From contig JAFRLH010000006.1 of the NCBI GenBank assembly GCA_017431345.1, positions 1 through 64,000 of the forward strand: a DNA stretch of 64,000 bases. Reading direction: 5' to 3'. Every line of letters begins with the position of its first letter. Position 1 is the first letter of the stretch. This document shows, piece after piece, positions 53,818 to 62,611 of this stretch. Both the position numbers and the translations under genes were made by a program. The stretch comes from Lachnospiraceae bacterium. Lineage in GTDB: Bacteria > Bacillota > Clostridia > Lachnospirales > Lachnospiraceae. The notes under the pieces are model-generated. The model was not told where the DNA came from. It did not search any database and saw only the letters and a program-made list of their open reading frames with translations.

Positions 53818-54515
53818 TCGGTCTGCGCCTCCTCAAAATGACCCTGTGCAGGATCTGTCAGTATGCCGTCTCTGATCAGATACAGTTTCTTTGCATAAGC
53901 AGCGATCTCCCGCTCATGTGTGATCATGATAATGGTCACGCCTTCATCGTTGAGCTGCTTGAATATCTCCATGACCTGAATACCCGATTTTGTATCCAGC
54001 GCACCGGTAGGCTCGTCCGCCAGCAGGATCTTCGGATTGCCCACGATCGCCCTTGCGATCGCTACCCTCTGGCACTGTCCGCCGGAGAGCTGGTTCGACC
54101 GGAAATCCATTCTGTCTGCAAGCCCGACTTTGGCAAGTGCTGCTTCCGCGCGTCTGCGCCGCTCTCTTTTGGAGACGCCGGCATACAGCAGCGGGAGCGC
54201 GACATTGTCTCTGGCAGTAAGCTTCGGCAGCAGATTGAATGTCTGGAAAACGAAGCCGATATACCGGTTCCTGATGGCAGCCATCTGATTGTCGTTCTTT
54301 TTCGATATATCCTGCCCGTCCAGTTCGTAAAGGCCGGATGTCGGCACATCCAGACAGCCGATCAGGTTCATGAGTGTGGTCTTTCCGGAGCCGGAAGGGC
54401 CCATGATGGCGATATAGTCGCCTTCTTCCACCTGCAGATTGATATCCTTCAGGACATTCACAGTCAGTTTTCCCTGCAGGTAGTCCTTGTATATATTTTT
54501 CAGTTCAAGAATCAT
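53814..54515 (-). CDS. MacB/LolD-type ABC transporter ATPase
   Basis: 233 residues: Walker A AIMGPSGSGKTTLMNLIGCL near 38, Q-loop FVFQTFNLLPKLTARDNV, signature NQLSGGQCQRVAIARAIV, Walker B ILLADEPTGALDTKSG and the H-loop ITHERE. Energises the permease at 49256-50512. Starts: ATG at 54515 (12 bases from AGGAGG) or TTG at 54521 (6 bases); I list the ATG. It is between the two membrane-fusion genes. Confidence 0.95.
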   Translation of the reverse strand: MILELKNIYKDYLQGKLTVNVLKDINLQVEEGDYIAIMGPSGSGKTTLMNLIGCLDVPTSGLYELDGQDISKKNDNQMAAIRNRYIGFVFQTFNLLPKLTARDNVALPLLYAGVSKRERRRRAEAALAKVGLADRMDFRSNQLSGGQCQRVAIARAIVGNPKILLADEPTGALDTKSGIQVMEIFKQLNDEGVTIIMITHEREIAAYAKKLYLIRDGILTDPAQGHFEEAQTE

Positions 54516-54538
54516 CCCCAAAGAATTCCTCCTGCTGC

Positions 54539-55963
54539 TTATCCTTCCTCGTCGTCTTCCTGCATGCCGTCGTCAAAACCTTCGTCGTCAAGACCTTCGT
54601 CGTCGAAATCTTCCTCTTCCGCTTCGTCATCTACAATCTCATCATCGACAGCCTCTTCTTCGAGCTCCTCTTCAGATTCATCATCGATGAAGGCTTCTTC
54701 TCCCTCTTCAAGGTCGGCTTCGTCGTCAAAATCTTCCTCGAAGTCATCCTCTTCGCTTTCGTCCTCTTCAAAATACTCCTCGTCATATCTGGTGACCGGA
54801 GCGCCTTCCTTGAGATCATCGGAGAGCACGGCAACATAATCCGTGCCGGCAAGTCCTTCCAGGATCTGATATTCATCGAGATCTTCATCATACTCGCCAA
54901 GCTTTACGGATCTCTTCTCAAGTTTATCCTTATCGTTTGCCGCCCAGACCACGCTGTTCTCCGCATCTACAAATTCGGTCGAAAGCCAGATGCCTTCCTT
55001 CTTCTCCAGCTGTCCCTCGTCCAGTTCGATAAAGACATGCTGCCCCATCATGAGCCCGTCGGAGTTCTCCAGATTGACATAGAAAGGATATTTGGTGGTA
55101 GTGCTCATTTCATTGTTTTCTTCGTCGTAGGAATACTCATCCCCGCTGCTGCTCTTATCGGGATTGTCCGTGTCGATCTTGCCCATTGTCCCGATCCAGG
55201 TCTGCGCCTTGTCCACACGGGATCGGATGATAACAGTAGAACCTTCCATCCCTGCCATGGACATGCCGGACATTTCATTGATCACGCCCTTGACACGGTA
55301 ATTCCCGATCTCCATCAGGACGATATAGGCGTTTGAAGAAGAGCCGCCGTCATACTCATCACTGTCGTCGGAGCTGTCATCATTGATGCGCTGCACCAGA
55401 CCGTCGATCGGTGCGGTCACCTCCGCATTCTCGATCGTCTTCTCCAGCTGCTGCTGTTCCAGCGTTTTCGCCTGCAGATTATATTCGTTTTCCTTGTTGT
55501 CCGCTTCCAGTTCCTGGATCTCGATGCTGTAGGAGAGCTGCTCATCCTGCTTGGCTTTGCCTTTCTCCTTGTTCAGCTGTTCGATCTGCTTCTTTGTGGA
55601 TTCGATCGTATTCGTAAGCTTTTCCAGTTCCAGCTTGCCTTTATCGATCGCGAGCTGCATCTCTTCCGTATCATAGGTAAACAGAACATCGCCCTTCTTG
55701 ACGGTGTCTCCCACCTTTACTTTCAGTTCCTTGATCTTGCGGTCTTCCTGTTTGTTGACTTCCTTGGTCGCCTGAGCCACCACAACGCCTGAAAAGCGGT
55801 CCTGGATGCCCATATCCAGGCCGGCAAGCATGGAAACGGACTGCACCGCAACGGTATCCTCATTCTTTGCCGCCTCTTCGCCCCCGAGCAGAGAGCAGCC
55901 CGTAAGGGCAAGCGACGCGGACATGAGCAATGTCATAAGGGGGATCAATACCTTCTTCATCAT
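54539..55963 (-). CDS. Membrane-fusion lipoprotein with acidic tail
   Basis: 474 residues: lipoprotein signal (LIPLMTLLMSASLALTGCSL, cysteine at 23), barrel-sandwich half (KIKELKVKVGDTVKKGDVLF), coiled-coil hairpin (about 105-175), second half (AEVTAPIDGLVQRINDDSSD) and beta-barrel (about 210-380). The last 85 residues are almost only Asp and Glu with some Phe/Gly (EEDDFEEDFDDEADLEEG type). First gene of the export set. Two adaptors for one ATPase/permease pair are unusual. Confidence 0.9.
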   Translation of the reverse strand: MMKKVLIPLMTLLMSASLALTGCSLLGGEEAAKNEDTVAVQSVSMLAGLDMGIQDRFSGVVVAQATKEVNKQEDRKIKELKVKVGDTVKKGDVLFTYDTEEMQLAIDKGKLELEKLTNTIESTKKQIEQLNKEKGKAKQDEQLSYSIEIQELEADNKENEYNLQAKTLEQQQLEKTIENAEVTAPIDGLVQRINDDSSDDSDEYDGGSSSNAYIVLMEIGNYRVKGVINEMSGMSMAGMEGSTVIIRSRVDKAQTWIGTMGKIDTDNPDKSSSGDEYSYDEENNEMSTTTKYPFYVNLENSDGLMMGQHVFIELDEGQLEKKEGIWLSTEFVDAENSVVWAANDKDKLEKRSVKLGEYDEDLDEYQILEGLAGTDYVAVLSDDLKEGAPVTRYDEEYFEEDESEEDDFEEDFDDEADLEEGEEAFIDDESEEELEEEAVDDEIVDDEAEEEDFDDEGLDDEGFDDGMQEDDEEG

Positions 55964-56076
55964 CAGATTCCTTCCGATACTACTGGTTTTCTATAAGACT
56001 GATCCTGTCTTTATGATAGCATACAAGTTTTATGCCGACAGGAATATTTCCTTAATGTTTCTTTAAGTCTGCAGCA

Positions 56077-57327
56077 CTACAGGCCTGCACTGCCGTACAG
56101 ATACACTCTCTGTTCCTCCGTCAGTGTATCAATACGTTTCCCGAGAGACGCCAGTTTTGTCTCTGCAACTGCTTTATCGATCTCCGGCGGCACAGGTATT
56201 ACCATCTGCCCGATCTTTCCGGCGTTCTTCGCAAGATATTCTGCAGAAAGCGCCTGGATCGCAAAGCTCATATCCATGATCTCCGCGGGATGTCCGTCTC
56301 CGCAGGCCAGATTGACGAGCCTGCCTTCGCCCAGAACAAAGAGCCATCTGCCGTCTTCCTGCATATATCCCATGATATTGTTCCTGGCCGGTTCCGCTTT
56401 GACCGCGTGCTCTCTCAGCCATGCAACATCCACTTCCACATCAAAATGTCCGGCATTCGTAAGGATCGCACCGTCCTTCATGTTGGCAAAGGCTTCCGGT
56501 CCGATGACATCCCTGCAGCCGGTAACCGTTACGAAGAAATCCCCGTAAGCGGCGGCTTCCTTCATCGGCATGACGTCAAAGCCGTCCATGACTGCCTCAA
56601 TTGCTCTGATCGGATCCACTTCGGTGACGATGACCTGCGCGCCAAGGCCTTTCGCACGCATAGCTGTTCCTTTGCCGCACCATCCGTAACCGGCAACGAC
56701 AACCGTCTTTCCGGCCACGATCAGGTTCGTTGTGCGGTTTATGCCGTCCCAGACAGACTGTCCCGTACCATAGCGGTTGTCGAACAGATGCTTGCAGTCC
56801 GCGTCGTTCACCGTGATCATCGGGAATTTCAGTTCTCCCGCCGCATCCATGGCTTTCAGACGCAGAATTCCGGTCGTGGTCTCTTCGCAGCCGCCGATAA
56901 TACCGGGCAAAAGTTCCGGGTGATCATAATGCAGCGCATACACAAGATCTCCGCCGTCATCGATGATGATGTTCGGCCCAGCCAGGAGGACTTTCTCCAC
57001 ATGGCTGTTGTACTCTTCCGCGGATACGCCGTATTTTGCGAAAACGGTGATACCGTCTTCTGCAAGTGCCGCCGCAACATCATCCTGTGTGGAGAGGGGG
57101 TTGGAACCTGTCACGAACATTTCCGCTCCGCCTGCTGCGAGCACTTCGCACAGATACGCCGTCTTCGCTTCCAGATGGATGGAGAGGGCGATCTTAAGGC
57201 CGCGGAAAGGTCTATCTTCCCTGAATCTTTTTTCAAGCGCGGAAAGGATGGGCATGTTCCTTTTTACCCACGAAAGCTTCCTGTGTCCTGATGCTGCAAG
57301 ATTTATATCTGTAATTTCCGATTTCAT
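56077..57327 (-). CDS. ahcY: Adenosylhomocysteinase
   Basis: Hydrolyses S-adenosylhomocysteine to adenosine and homocysteine, closing the methylation cycle. The 416 residues have the substrate domain (ALSIHLEAKTAYLCEVLAAG, GCEETTTGILRLKAMD), the NAD-binding motif VVAGYGWCGKGTAMRAKGLG near 215-234 and conserved NAGHFDVEVDVAWLREHAV. It belongs to the shorter type seen in archaea and some anaerobes. I chose the ATG at 57327 with AAAGGA 5 bases upstream. It diverges from the LysR gene. No luxS or mtnN is seen in the window. Confidence 0.95.
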   Translation of the reverse strand: MKSEITDINLAASGHRKLSWVKRNMPILSALEKRFREDRPFRGLKIALSIHLEAKTAYLCEVLAAGGAEMFVTGSNPLSTQDDVAAALAEDGITVFAKYGVSAEEYNSHVEKVLLAGPNIIIDDGGDLVYALHYDHPELLPGIIGGCEETTTGILRLKAMDAAGELKFPMITVNDADCKHLFDNRYGTGQSVWDGINRTTNLIVAGKTVVVAGYGWCGKGTAMRAKGLGAQVIVTEVDPIRAIEAVMDGFDVMPMKEAAAYGDFFVTVTGCRDVIGPEAFANMKDGAILTNAGHFDVEVDVAWLREHAVKAEPARNNIMGYMQEDGRWLFVLGEGRLVNLACGDGHPAEIMDMSFAIQALSAEYLAKNAGKIGQMVIPVPPEIDKAVAETKLASLGKRIDTLTEEQRVYLYGSAGL

Positions 57328-57519
57328 ACTGGTCCTTTCAAAAAGAATATACGCAAAAACGGAGGCCGGTATTTTCAGGCCTTCTGATCCACGTATCATA
57401 ATAACAATCAATCCATCCGTTTTCAAGTGCCGCTTGTCTGTTCACAGTATTTTCAGAATTATTCCGATACCCTTCTGTATATGTAAAACGCCCTCAAATA
57501 ACGTTATTCAATAGTTTCT

Positions 57520-57542
57520 CTATATTTGTTATTTAAATATAG
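57520..57542. promoter_or_regulatory. Likely LysR operator between ahcY and the LysR gene
   Basis: CTATATTT-GTTATTT-AAATATAG is a perfect 8-bp inverted repeat with a 7-base centre, containing the T-N11-A signature of LysR-type sites. A second pair, TTCAATAG (57507-57514) and CTATTGAA (57578-57585), encloses it and reaches into the -35 box of the LysR gene. The whole gap 57328-57699 is AT-rich and holds no gene. Confidence 0.6.
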
Positions 57543-57580
57543 GTAATCATATCTTATATGTTATTCTATACAAAAAGCTA

Positions 57581-57609
57581 TTGAACATTTATGATTTTTA
57601 TATTATAAT
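57581..57609 (+). promoter_or_regulatory. Promoter of the LysR-type gene
   Basis: TTGAAC (57581-57586), exactly 17 bases, TATAAT (57604-57609). Transcript start is expected near 57616, giving an 84-base leader that ends in AAAGGAGAAGG before the ATG. The overlapping inverted repeats suggest autoregulation. Confidence 0.75.
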
Positions 57610-57699
57610 GCTTAGTAACTGTCGAAGATACGTCGGCAGGACAGTTTATTTATATACTGTTTATGTATTTTTTATATTTTCATCAAAGGAGAAGGAACC

Positions 57700-58587
57700 A
57701 TGACATTAAAACAGCTGGAGTATTTTTTGGCGATTGCAGAGGCAGGTCACATCACTGCCGCCGCCAAGAACCTGAACATTTCTCAGCCTCCTCTTTCCCT
57801 GCAGCTGAAAGCTCTTGAAGATGAGCTCGGGGTTCAGCTGTTCGAAAGAGACAAACGCAACCTTACCATCACGCATGAAGGCCTGATCTTAAAGGACCGC
57901 GCACTTGAGATCCTTGACATGGTCAACAATACTGTCCGCGAGCTTCAGAATATGGGGACTGATTCTTCCGGCAGTATCCGCATCGGCACCATTGCATCCG
58001 CCTGCACCCATGTACTTCCGGAGCATTTTATGGCTTTCCGGAAGAAATATCCGAATGTGGACTTCCACATTTTCGAAGGCAACTCGACTGCGATCATCGA
58101 TATGCTTACCAACAATCAGGTCGATCTCGGGATCATCAGGGAGCCTTTCAACACCGGCGTCTTCAACAGCGTGCCGTTAAAAGACAAGGATCTCAATGAC
58201 GACGCTTCGGATTCCTTTGTTGCCGTCGGTCTTCCCTCTTTCTTCGAAAATTCCGGGAAGAACGACCTGCAGCTTGCGGACTTGAAGGGCAAGCCCCTGA
58301 TCATCCACCGCCGTTTCAATGATATCATCGTCAACAGCTGCCGCCAGAAGGGCTTTTCCCCTGACATCATCTGCCAGACCGGCGAACTTGCTTCCTCGCT
58401 CAGCTGGGCGGAAGCCGGCATCGGGATCGCCATCGTCGCGAACAATGCCACTGTTCAGGCCAGGGCAGACCGTCTGGTCATCCGGAAGATCACCAATCCC
58501 ACGATTGCCTCCCAGGCATATCTGGTGTGGGACAAGAACCAGAACATTTCCCATCTGGCAAAACAGTTCATTGAGCTGTTTGCATAA
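57700..58587 (+). CDS. LysR-family transcription regulator
   Basis: 295 residues: N-terminal winged helix-turn-helix (LKQLEYFLAIAEAGHITAAA, KNLNISQPPLSLQLKALEDE, residues 3-42), linker helix and a periplasmic-binding-like effector domain (about 90-295: GSIRIGTIASACTHVLPEHF, SSLSWAEAGIGIAIVAN). Divergent from ahcY, so control of ahcY or of sulfur metabolism is a fair guess, not shown. Confidence 0.94.
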   Translation: MTLKQLEYFLAIAEAGHITAAAKNLNISQPPLSLQLKALEDELGVQLFERDKRNLTITHEGLILKDRALEILDMVNNTVRELQNMGTDSSGSIRIGTIASACTHVLPEHFMAFRKKYPNVDFHIFEGNSTAIIDMLTNNQVDLGIIREPFNTGVFNSVPLKDKDLNDDASDSFVAVGLPSFFENSGKNDLQLADLKGKPLIIHRRFNDIIVNSCRQKGFSPDIICQTGELASSLSWAEAGIGIAIVANNATVQARADRLVIRKITNPTIASQAYLVWDKNQNISHLAKQFIELFA

Positions 58588-58602
58588 GTCTTCATCAGAC
58601 AT

Positions 58603-58638
58603 AAAAACTGCTGCGGAACATCTTCCGCAGCAGTTTTT
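58603..58638. terminator. Bidirectional terminator between LysR gene and spoVG
   Basis: A perfect 16-bp stem AAAAACTGCTGCGGAA (58603-58618) with TTCCGCAGCAGTTTTT (58623-58638), 4-base loop, ending in T on both strands. It serves the converging LysR (plus) and spoVG (minus) transcripts and is directly next to the spoVG stop. Confidence 0.93.
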
Positions 58639-58639
58639 G

Positions 58640-58930
58640 TTATTCTGCCGGATGTACAGCCTGTGATCTCCTCTCGCGGTTCATCCTGCGGTATTCATTC
58701 AGGACCAGATCGTCCAGTTTCTTCCGCGAGGCGCGCGTCGTCGGATGCACTACATCCCTGAACCGGCCGTCATTCCCAAGCCTGCTCGGCATGGCAACGA
58801 ACAGTCCGTTCCTTCCTTCGATCACCTTCACATCATGGATCACCAGTCCGTCGTCCAGCATAAGCTCTGCCGTCGCCAGGACCCTGCCTGCAGGGTCTTT
58901 TGACGGAGATATCGTCACATTTGTTATCAT
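58640..58930 (-). CDS. spoVG: Septation regulator SpoVG
   Basis: A small DNA/RNA-binding regulator, linked to asymmetric division in Bacillus and to many functions elsewhere. The 96 residues are typical: MITNVTISPSKDPAGRVLAT, LMLDDGLVIHDVKVIEGRNG, LFVAMPSRLGNDGRFRDVVH and PTTRASRKKLDDLVLNEYRR. CTGGAGGG precedes the start. It follows glgD by 86 bases without a visible terminator, so it may be partly cotranscribed. Confidence 0.96.
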   Translation of the reverse strand: MITNVTISPSKDPAGRVLATAELMLDDGLVIHDVKVIEGRNGLFVAMPSRLGNDGRFRDVVHPTTRASRKKLDDLVLNEYRRMNRERRSQAVHPAE

Positions 58931-59016
58931 TGATCCCTCCAGATAAGCCTCCGGAGGATCCGGGAACCGCAGCTTATGTCCGGTCCCCGTTTACCGGGTC
59001 CGCATTGCAGGCGGCG

Positions 59017-60117
59017 TTATTCCGTAATGATAAGCGGTTTCTCAGGGGTTCCTTTATGCACCGCGCCTGTCGGGATCGTAACACCCGCTTCCACGATGCA
59101 GTATTCAAGAATGGCGCCGTCTGAAATATAGCTGTCCTTAAAGACAAGCGAATTCTTTATCACGGCTCCGTTTCCGACGAAGACCTTCCTGAACAGGATG
59201 GAATCCGAGACCTGGCCGTTCATGATAACGCCGTTGGCGATCAGGCTTCCCTTTACGTCTGCTCCGGTATTGTATTTTGCGGGAGCATAGTCATCCACCT
59301 TCGTCTGGATCGAAGGATATTCATGGAAGAAATGTTTTCTTACATCATCCTTCAGGAAATCCATATTCGCGTCGTAGTAAGCCTTCACCGTTGAAATGTT
59401 GGTCCAGTAGGAATCCAGCCGGTAGGCCATGATATTCATAACATTTTTCTGACGCATGATGACGTCGCGGACGAGATCTGTCCACTCCATCTCACGGCAC
59501 TGCTCCATCAGAGAAATAAGCAGTCTGCGTCTGATCACATAGATGCCCGTGGAAACGGTTCTGAACGGAGAAGCCACCGGCTTCTCTTCCCACTCCATGA
59601 TCCTTCCCTTTTCATCCGTCTGCAGCACGCCGAATCGGCTGACGTCCGCGCCTTCGGGGAAGTCCTTGCAGACGACAGTGATATCCGCATCGTTGTCGGA
59701 ATGGAAATCTATAACATCATTATAATCCAGTTTATAGATGCCGTCTCCGGGAGCGATGACCACATAGGGTTCATGTCTCTTGTAAAGGAAATTAAGATTC
59801 TGGGAAATGGCATCCGCCGTTCCGCGGTACCAGTCATTGTTTTCGGGTGTGATGGTAGGGTTCAGGAGATAAAGGCCTCCCTGTTTTCTTCCGAAATCCC
59901 ACCATTTTGAGGAGCTTAAATGCTCGTCCAGCGACCGGGAGCTGTACTGCGTGATGACAGCTACCGTTCCGATGCCGGAATTGCTCATATTGCTGAGCGT
60001 AAAGTCAACGGCCCTGAAGCTTCCCGCCATGGGCATGGCCGCAATCGCGCGTCTGCTGGAGAGCTCGCGCATACGTCTGTTGTTTCCTCCCGCAAGGATC
60101 ATACCCAATGCCTTCAT
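59017..60117 (-). CDS. glgD: GlgD, regulatory ADP-glucose pyrophosphorylase subunit
   Basis: 366 residues: nucleotidyltransferase-like domain (about 1-250) and left-handed beta-helix C-terminus (about 270-366). The pyrophosphorylase signature is degenerate: [20 protein letters not shown] replaces the usual GXGXRLXXLT...KPA, so it is probably non-catalytic and forms a heterotetramer with GlgC, as in Bacillus and Clostridia. Start overlaps the glgC stop by 4 bases. Confidence 0.94.
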   Translation of the reverse strand: MKALGMILAGGNNRRMRELSSRRAIAAMPMAGSFRAVDFTLSNMSNSGIGTVAVITQYSSRSLDEHLSSSKWWDFGRKQGGLYLLNPTITPENNDWYRGTADAISQNLNFLYKRHEPYVVIAPGDGIYKLDYNDVIDFHSDNDADITVVCKDFPEGADVSRFGVLQTDEKGRIMEWEEKPVASPFRTVSTGIYVIRRRLLISLMEQCREMEWTDLVRDVIMRQKNVMNIMAYRLDSYWTNISTVKAYYDANMDFLKDDVRKHFFHEYPSIQTKVDDYAPAKYNTGADVKGSLIANGVIMNGQVSDSILFRKVFVGNGAVIKNSLVFKDSYISDGAILEYCIVEAGVTIPTGAVHKGTPEKPLIITE

Positions 60118-61388
60118 GCTTTCTCACCTGCCTTTACGATAAATCCGCCGTCCTCAAGACGTCCGTCCGGATAGTCCGACGCTTCTGTAGTGCCTACGAT
60201 CGCCGTATTCAGTCCTACGCTCACGCCCGCGGGGATCACGGCATCTGCCGCTACGGTCACAAGCTCGGCGCAGTACACTCTCTTGTCAAGCTTGCTGTCC
60301 GCATACTTGCCTTCGCCAAGCACGGAGCCGTCACCGATCGTCACATTCTCAGCGATAATGGCTTTTCTGATCTTCACATTCTTTCCGATCTGGGCGCCGG
60401 CCATCACGATACTGTCCTCGATCACACTGCCTTCTCCCACGATCACATTCGATCCGAGCACGGAATGCTTCACAGTCCCGTAGATCTCAGAGCCGCCGCC
60501 GATGATGCACTTCTCCACATTGGATCCGGGTGCCATATATTCGGGCAGCATGCTGTCTGTCTCGGTGTAGATTTTCCAGTACTCTTCATACAGGTTGAAA
60601 TCCGGAACGAGCTCCACCAGTTCCATATTGGCTTCCCAATAGGAGGAGAGCGTTCCTACATCTTTCCAGTACCCTGTGAACTCATAGGTATACAGCTTCT
60701 TCTGCTGATCGAAGCAGTAGGGGATGATATGCTTTCCGAAATCACACTCGGGAACATCCTTCAGCGTGATCAGCGCTTCCTTCAGCACCGGCCAGTCGAA
60801 GATGTAGATGCCCATGGAGGCGAGGTTGGACTTCGGCTCCTTCGGCTTCTCCTGGAAGGCTGTGATCCTGCGGTTCTCATCGGTCACGACGATGCCGAAT
60901 CTGCTGGCTTCCTCCCACGGTACCGGCATGGAGGCGATGGAAACATCCGCGCCTTTTTTCTTGTGCTCGGAGAGCATCTCTTCATAATCCATCTTGTAAA
61001 TGTGGTCACCGGAAAGGATGAGCACATAATCCGGATTATACCTCTCCATGAACTCCAGGTTCTGATAGATGGCGTTCGCCGTACCGGTATACCATTCGGT
61101 ATCGCCGGTCTTCTCATACGGCGGCAGTACACTTACGCCGCCCACACGTCTGTCAAGATCCCACGGGATACCGATGCCGATATGCTTGTTCAGCTGAAGC
61201 GGTCTGTACTGGGTCAGAACGCCTACTGTATCCACGCCGGAATTAACACAGTTGCTCAAGGGAAAGTCAATGATCCTGTATTTCCCTCCGAAAGACACAG
61301 CAGGCTTTGCCACTTCACTGGTAAGCACGCCCAGTCTGCTGCCCTGTCCGCCAGCAAGAAGCATGGCGATCATTTTCTTCTTAATCAC
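60114..61388 (-). CDS. glgC: Glucose-1-phosphate adenylyltransferase, catalytic subunit
   Basis: Makes ADP-glucose for glycogen synthesis. The 424 residues contain the intact signature [20 protein letters not shown] at about 9-28, [60 protein letters not shown] and a C-terminal beta-helix. I chose the GTG at 61388 with GAGGGG upstream; the frame is open 21 codons farther. A perfect minus-strand TATAAT at 61437-61442 is a likely -10 box with no good -35. Confidence 0.95.
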   Translation of the reverse strand: MIKKKMIAMLLAGGQGSRLGVLTSEVAKPAVSFGGKYRIIDFPLSNCVNSGVDTVGVLTQYRPLQLNKHIGIGIPWDLDRRVGGVSVLPPYEKTGDTEWYTGTANAIYQNLEFMERYNPDYVLILSGDHIYKMDYEEMLSEHKKKGADVSIASMPVPWEEASRFGIVVTDENRRITAFQEKPKEPKSNLASMGIYIFDWPVLKEALITLKDVPECDFGKHIIPYCFDQQKKLYTYEFTGYWKDVGTLSSYWEANMELVELVPDFNLYEEYWKIYTETDSMLPEYMAPGSNVEKCIIGGGSEIYGTVKHSVLGSNVIVGEGSVIEDSIVMAGAQIGKNVKIRKAIIAENVTIGDGSVLGEGKYADSKLDKRVYCAELVTVAADAVIPAGVSVGLNTAIVGTTEASDYPDGRLEDGGFIVKAGEKA

Positions 61389-61483
61389 GCAATCACCCCT
61401 CTTTTTCCTTAACAGCTTTATGCTGTGACTGTTTTGATTATAGCATAACATTCTTCCAAAGGGAAGAAAAATCTGACAGTCTA

Positions 61484-61512
61484 TTGAAGATTATGCCAAA
61501 TTAACGTATAAT
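61484..61512 (+). promoter_or_regulatory. Promoter of the SbcD/YhaO-like gene
   Basis: TTGAAG (61484-61489), exactly 17 bases, TATAAT (61507-61512). An 8-bp inverted repeat, AAGATTAT (61487-61494) with ATAATCTT (61508-61515), covers both boxes and could be an operator or just symmetry of the promoter. The glgC transcript diverges from the same gap. Confidence 0.7.
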
Positions 61513-61554
61513 CTTAAAAACCCGTGATTATTAAAGGATTTAAAGGAGGCGGAC

Positions 61555-62598
61555 TTGAAGTTCATACATACCGCAGACATCCATCTCGGCGCTTCTCCTG
61601 ACAGAGACCTTCCGTGGGGAGAAGCACGCAGACTCGCCGTTTATAAGACCTTTGAAGGCATCCTGAACACTGCTCGGGAAGAAAAGACCGACCTTCTTCT
61701 GATCGCCGGAGACCTGTTTCACAGACCGCCCGTCCTGCGTGAGGTAAGAGAACTCGCCGCGCTGTTTTCCCGGATTCCAGACACACAGGTCGTCCTGACC
61801 GCGGGGAATCACGACCATCTTTATCCCGGATGCGCAATGCTCTCTCTCCCGCTCGGGGAAAATGTACATCTGCTTGATTCGCAGGCACTCTCCAGCGTCA
61901 CTTTTCCGTCACTGAAGACCGTCGTGCATGGCTTCAGCTATCATCAGCCCGGGCATCCGGCGCCGTTCCCGGCATCCGTGACCGCGCCCAAAGACGGAAT
62001 GCACCATATCCTGATGCTCCACGGCGGGGACGAACAGCATCTTCCGCTTTCCTTCGACGCCCTGGCCTCTTCCGGTTTTGATTATATTGCGCTCGGGCAT
62101 ATCCATCAGCCGAGGCTCTTCGAGCGCTGCCCGATGGCGTACTGCGGCTCTCCCGAACCGATGGACCGCACCGATACCGGCAGACGCGGTTATATAAAGG
62201 GAAGCATAGATGACTCCGGCGTCGATTTCCGCTTCATCCCTTCCGCTTCCGGCGAATACCGCCAGGTCACGATCACCGTAAATCCTGCCAGCACATCAGC
62301 GCAGATCACCGATCTACTCCGTGAAAAACTGGACCACAGCGAAAAATATTTCTATCGCATTATTCTGGCCGGCGAGCGCGGACCGGACATCCGCTTCGAT
62401 CCGGAGATCATCTCCATGGCCGGACAGATCTCTGACATCACCGACAGGACCGTACCTTCTTTTGATATCGACCGGCTCCTGGAGGAACATTCCCACGATC
62501 TGATCTCTCATTACATAAGGAAACTTTCAGGCGGGACGGAGACCGAAAAAAAGGCGCTTTTTTATGGTCTTGCCGCGCTGCTCGATCCCGAAGGATAA
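61555..62598 (+). CDS. DNA repair exonuclease, SbcD/YhaO-like
   Basis: A 347-residue calcineurin-type metallophosphoesterase. The metal-binding motifs are in order: HTADIHLG (5-12), LLIAGDLFHRPP (about 57), LTAGNHDHLYPG (about 83), and GHIHQPR (about 180). The start is a TTG at 61555 with AAAGGAGG 5 bases upstream, giving MKFIHTADIHLGA. It pairs with the ATPase gene 13 bases downstream, the layout of Bacillus YhaO-YhaN and of the SbcCD/Mre11-Rad50 type complexes. Confidence 0.93.
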   Translation: MKFIHTADIHLGASPDRDLPWGEARRLAVYKTFEGILNTAREEKTDLLLIAGDLFHRPPVLREVRELAALFSRIPDTQVVLTAGNHDHLYPGCAMLSLPLGENVHLLDSQALSSVTFPSLKTVVHGFSYHQPGHPAPFPASVTAPKDGMHHILMLHGGDEQHLPLSFDALASSGFDYIALGHIHQPRLFERCPMAYCGSPEPMDRTDTGRRGYIKGSIDDSGVDFRFIPSASGEYRQVTITVNPASTSAQITDLLREKLDHSEKYFYRIILAGERGPDIRFDPEIISMAGQISDITDRTVPSFDIDRLLEEHSHDLISHYIRKLSGGTETEKKALFYGLAALLDPEG

Positions 62599-62611
62599 AC
62601 GAGGTGATCCG

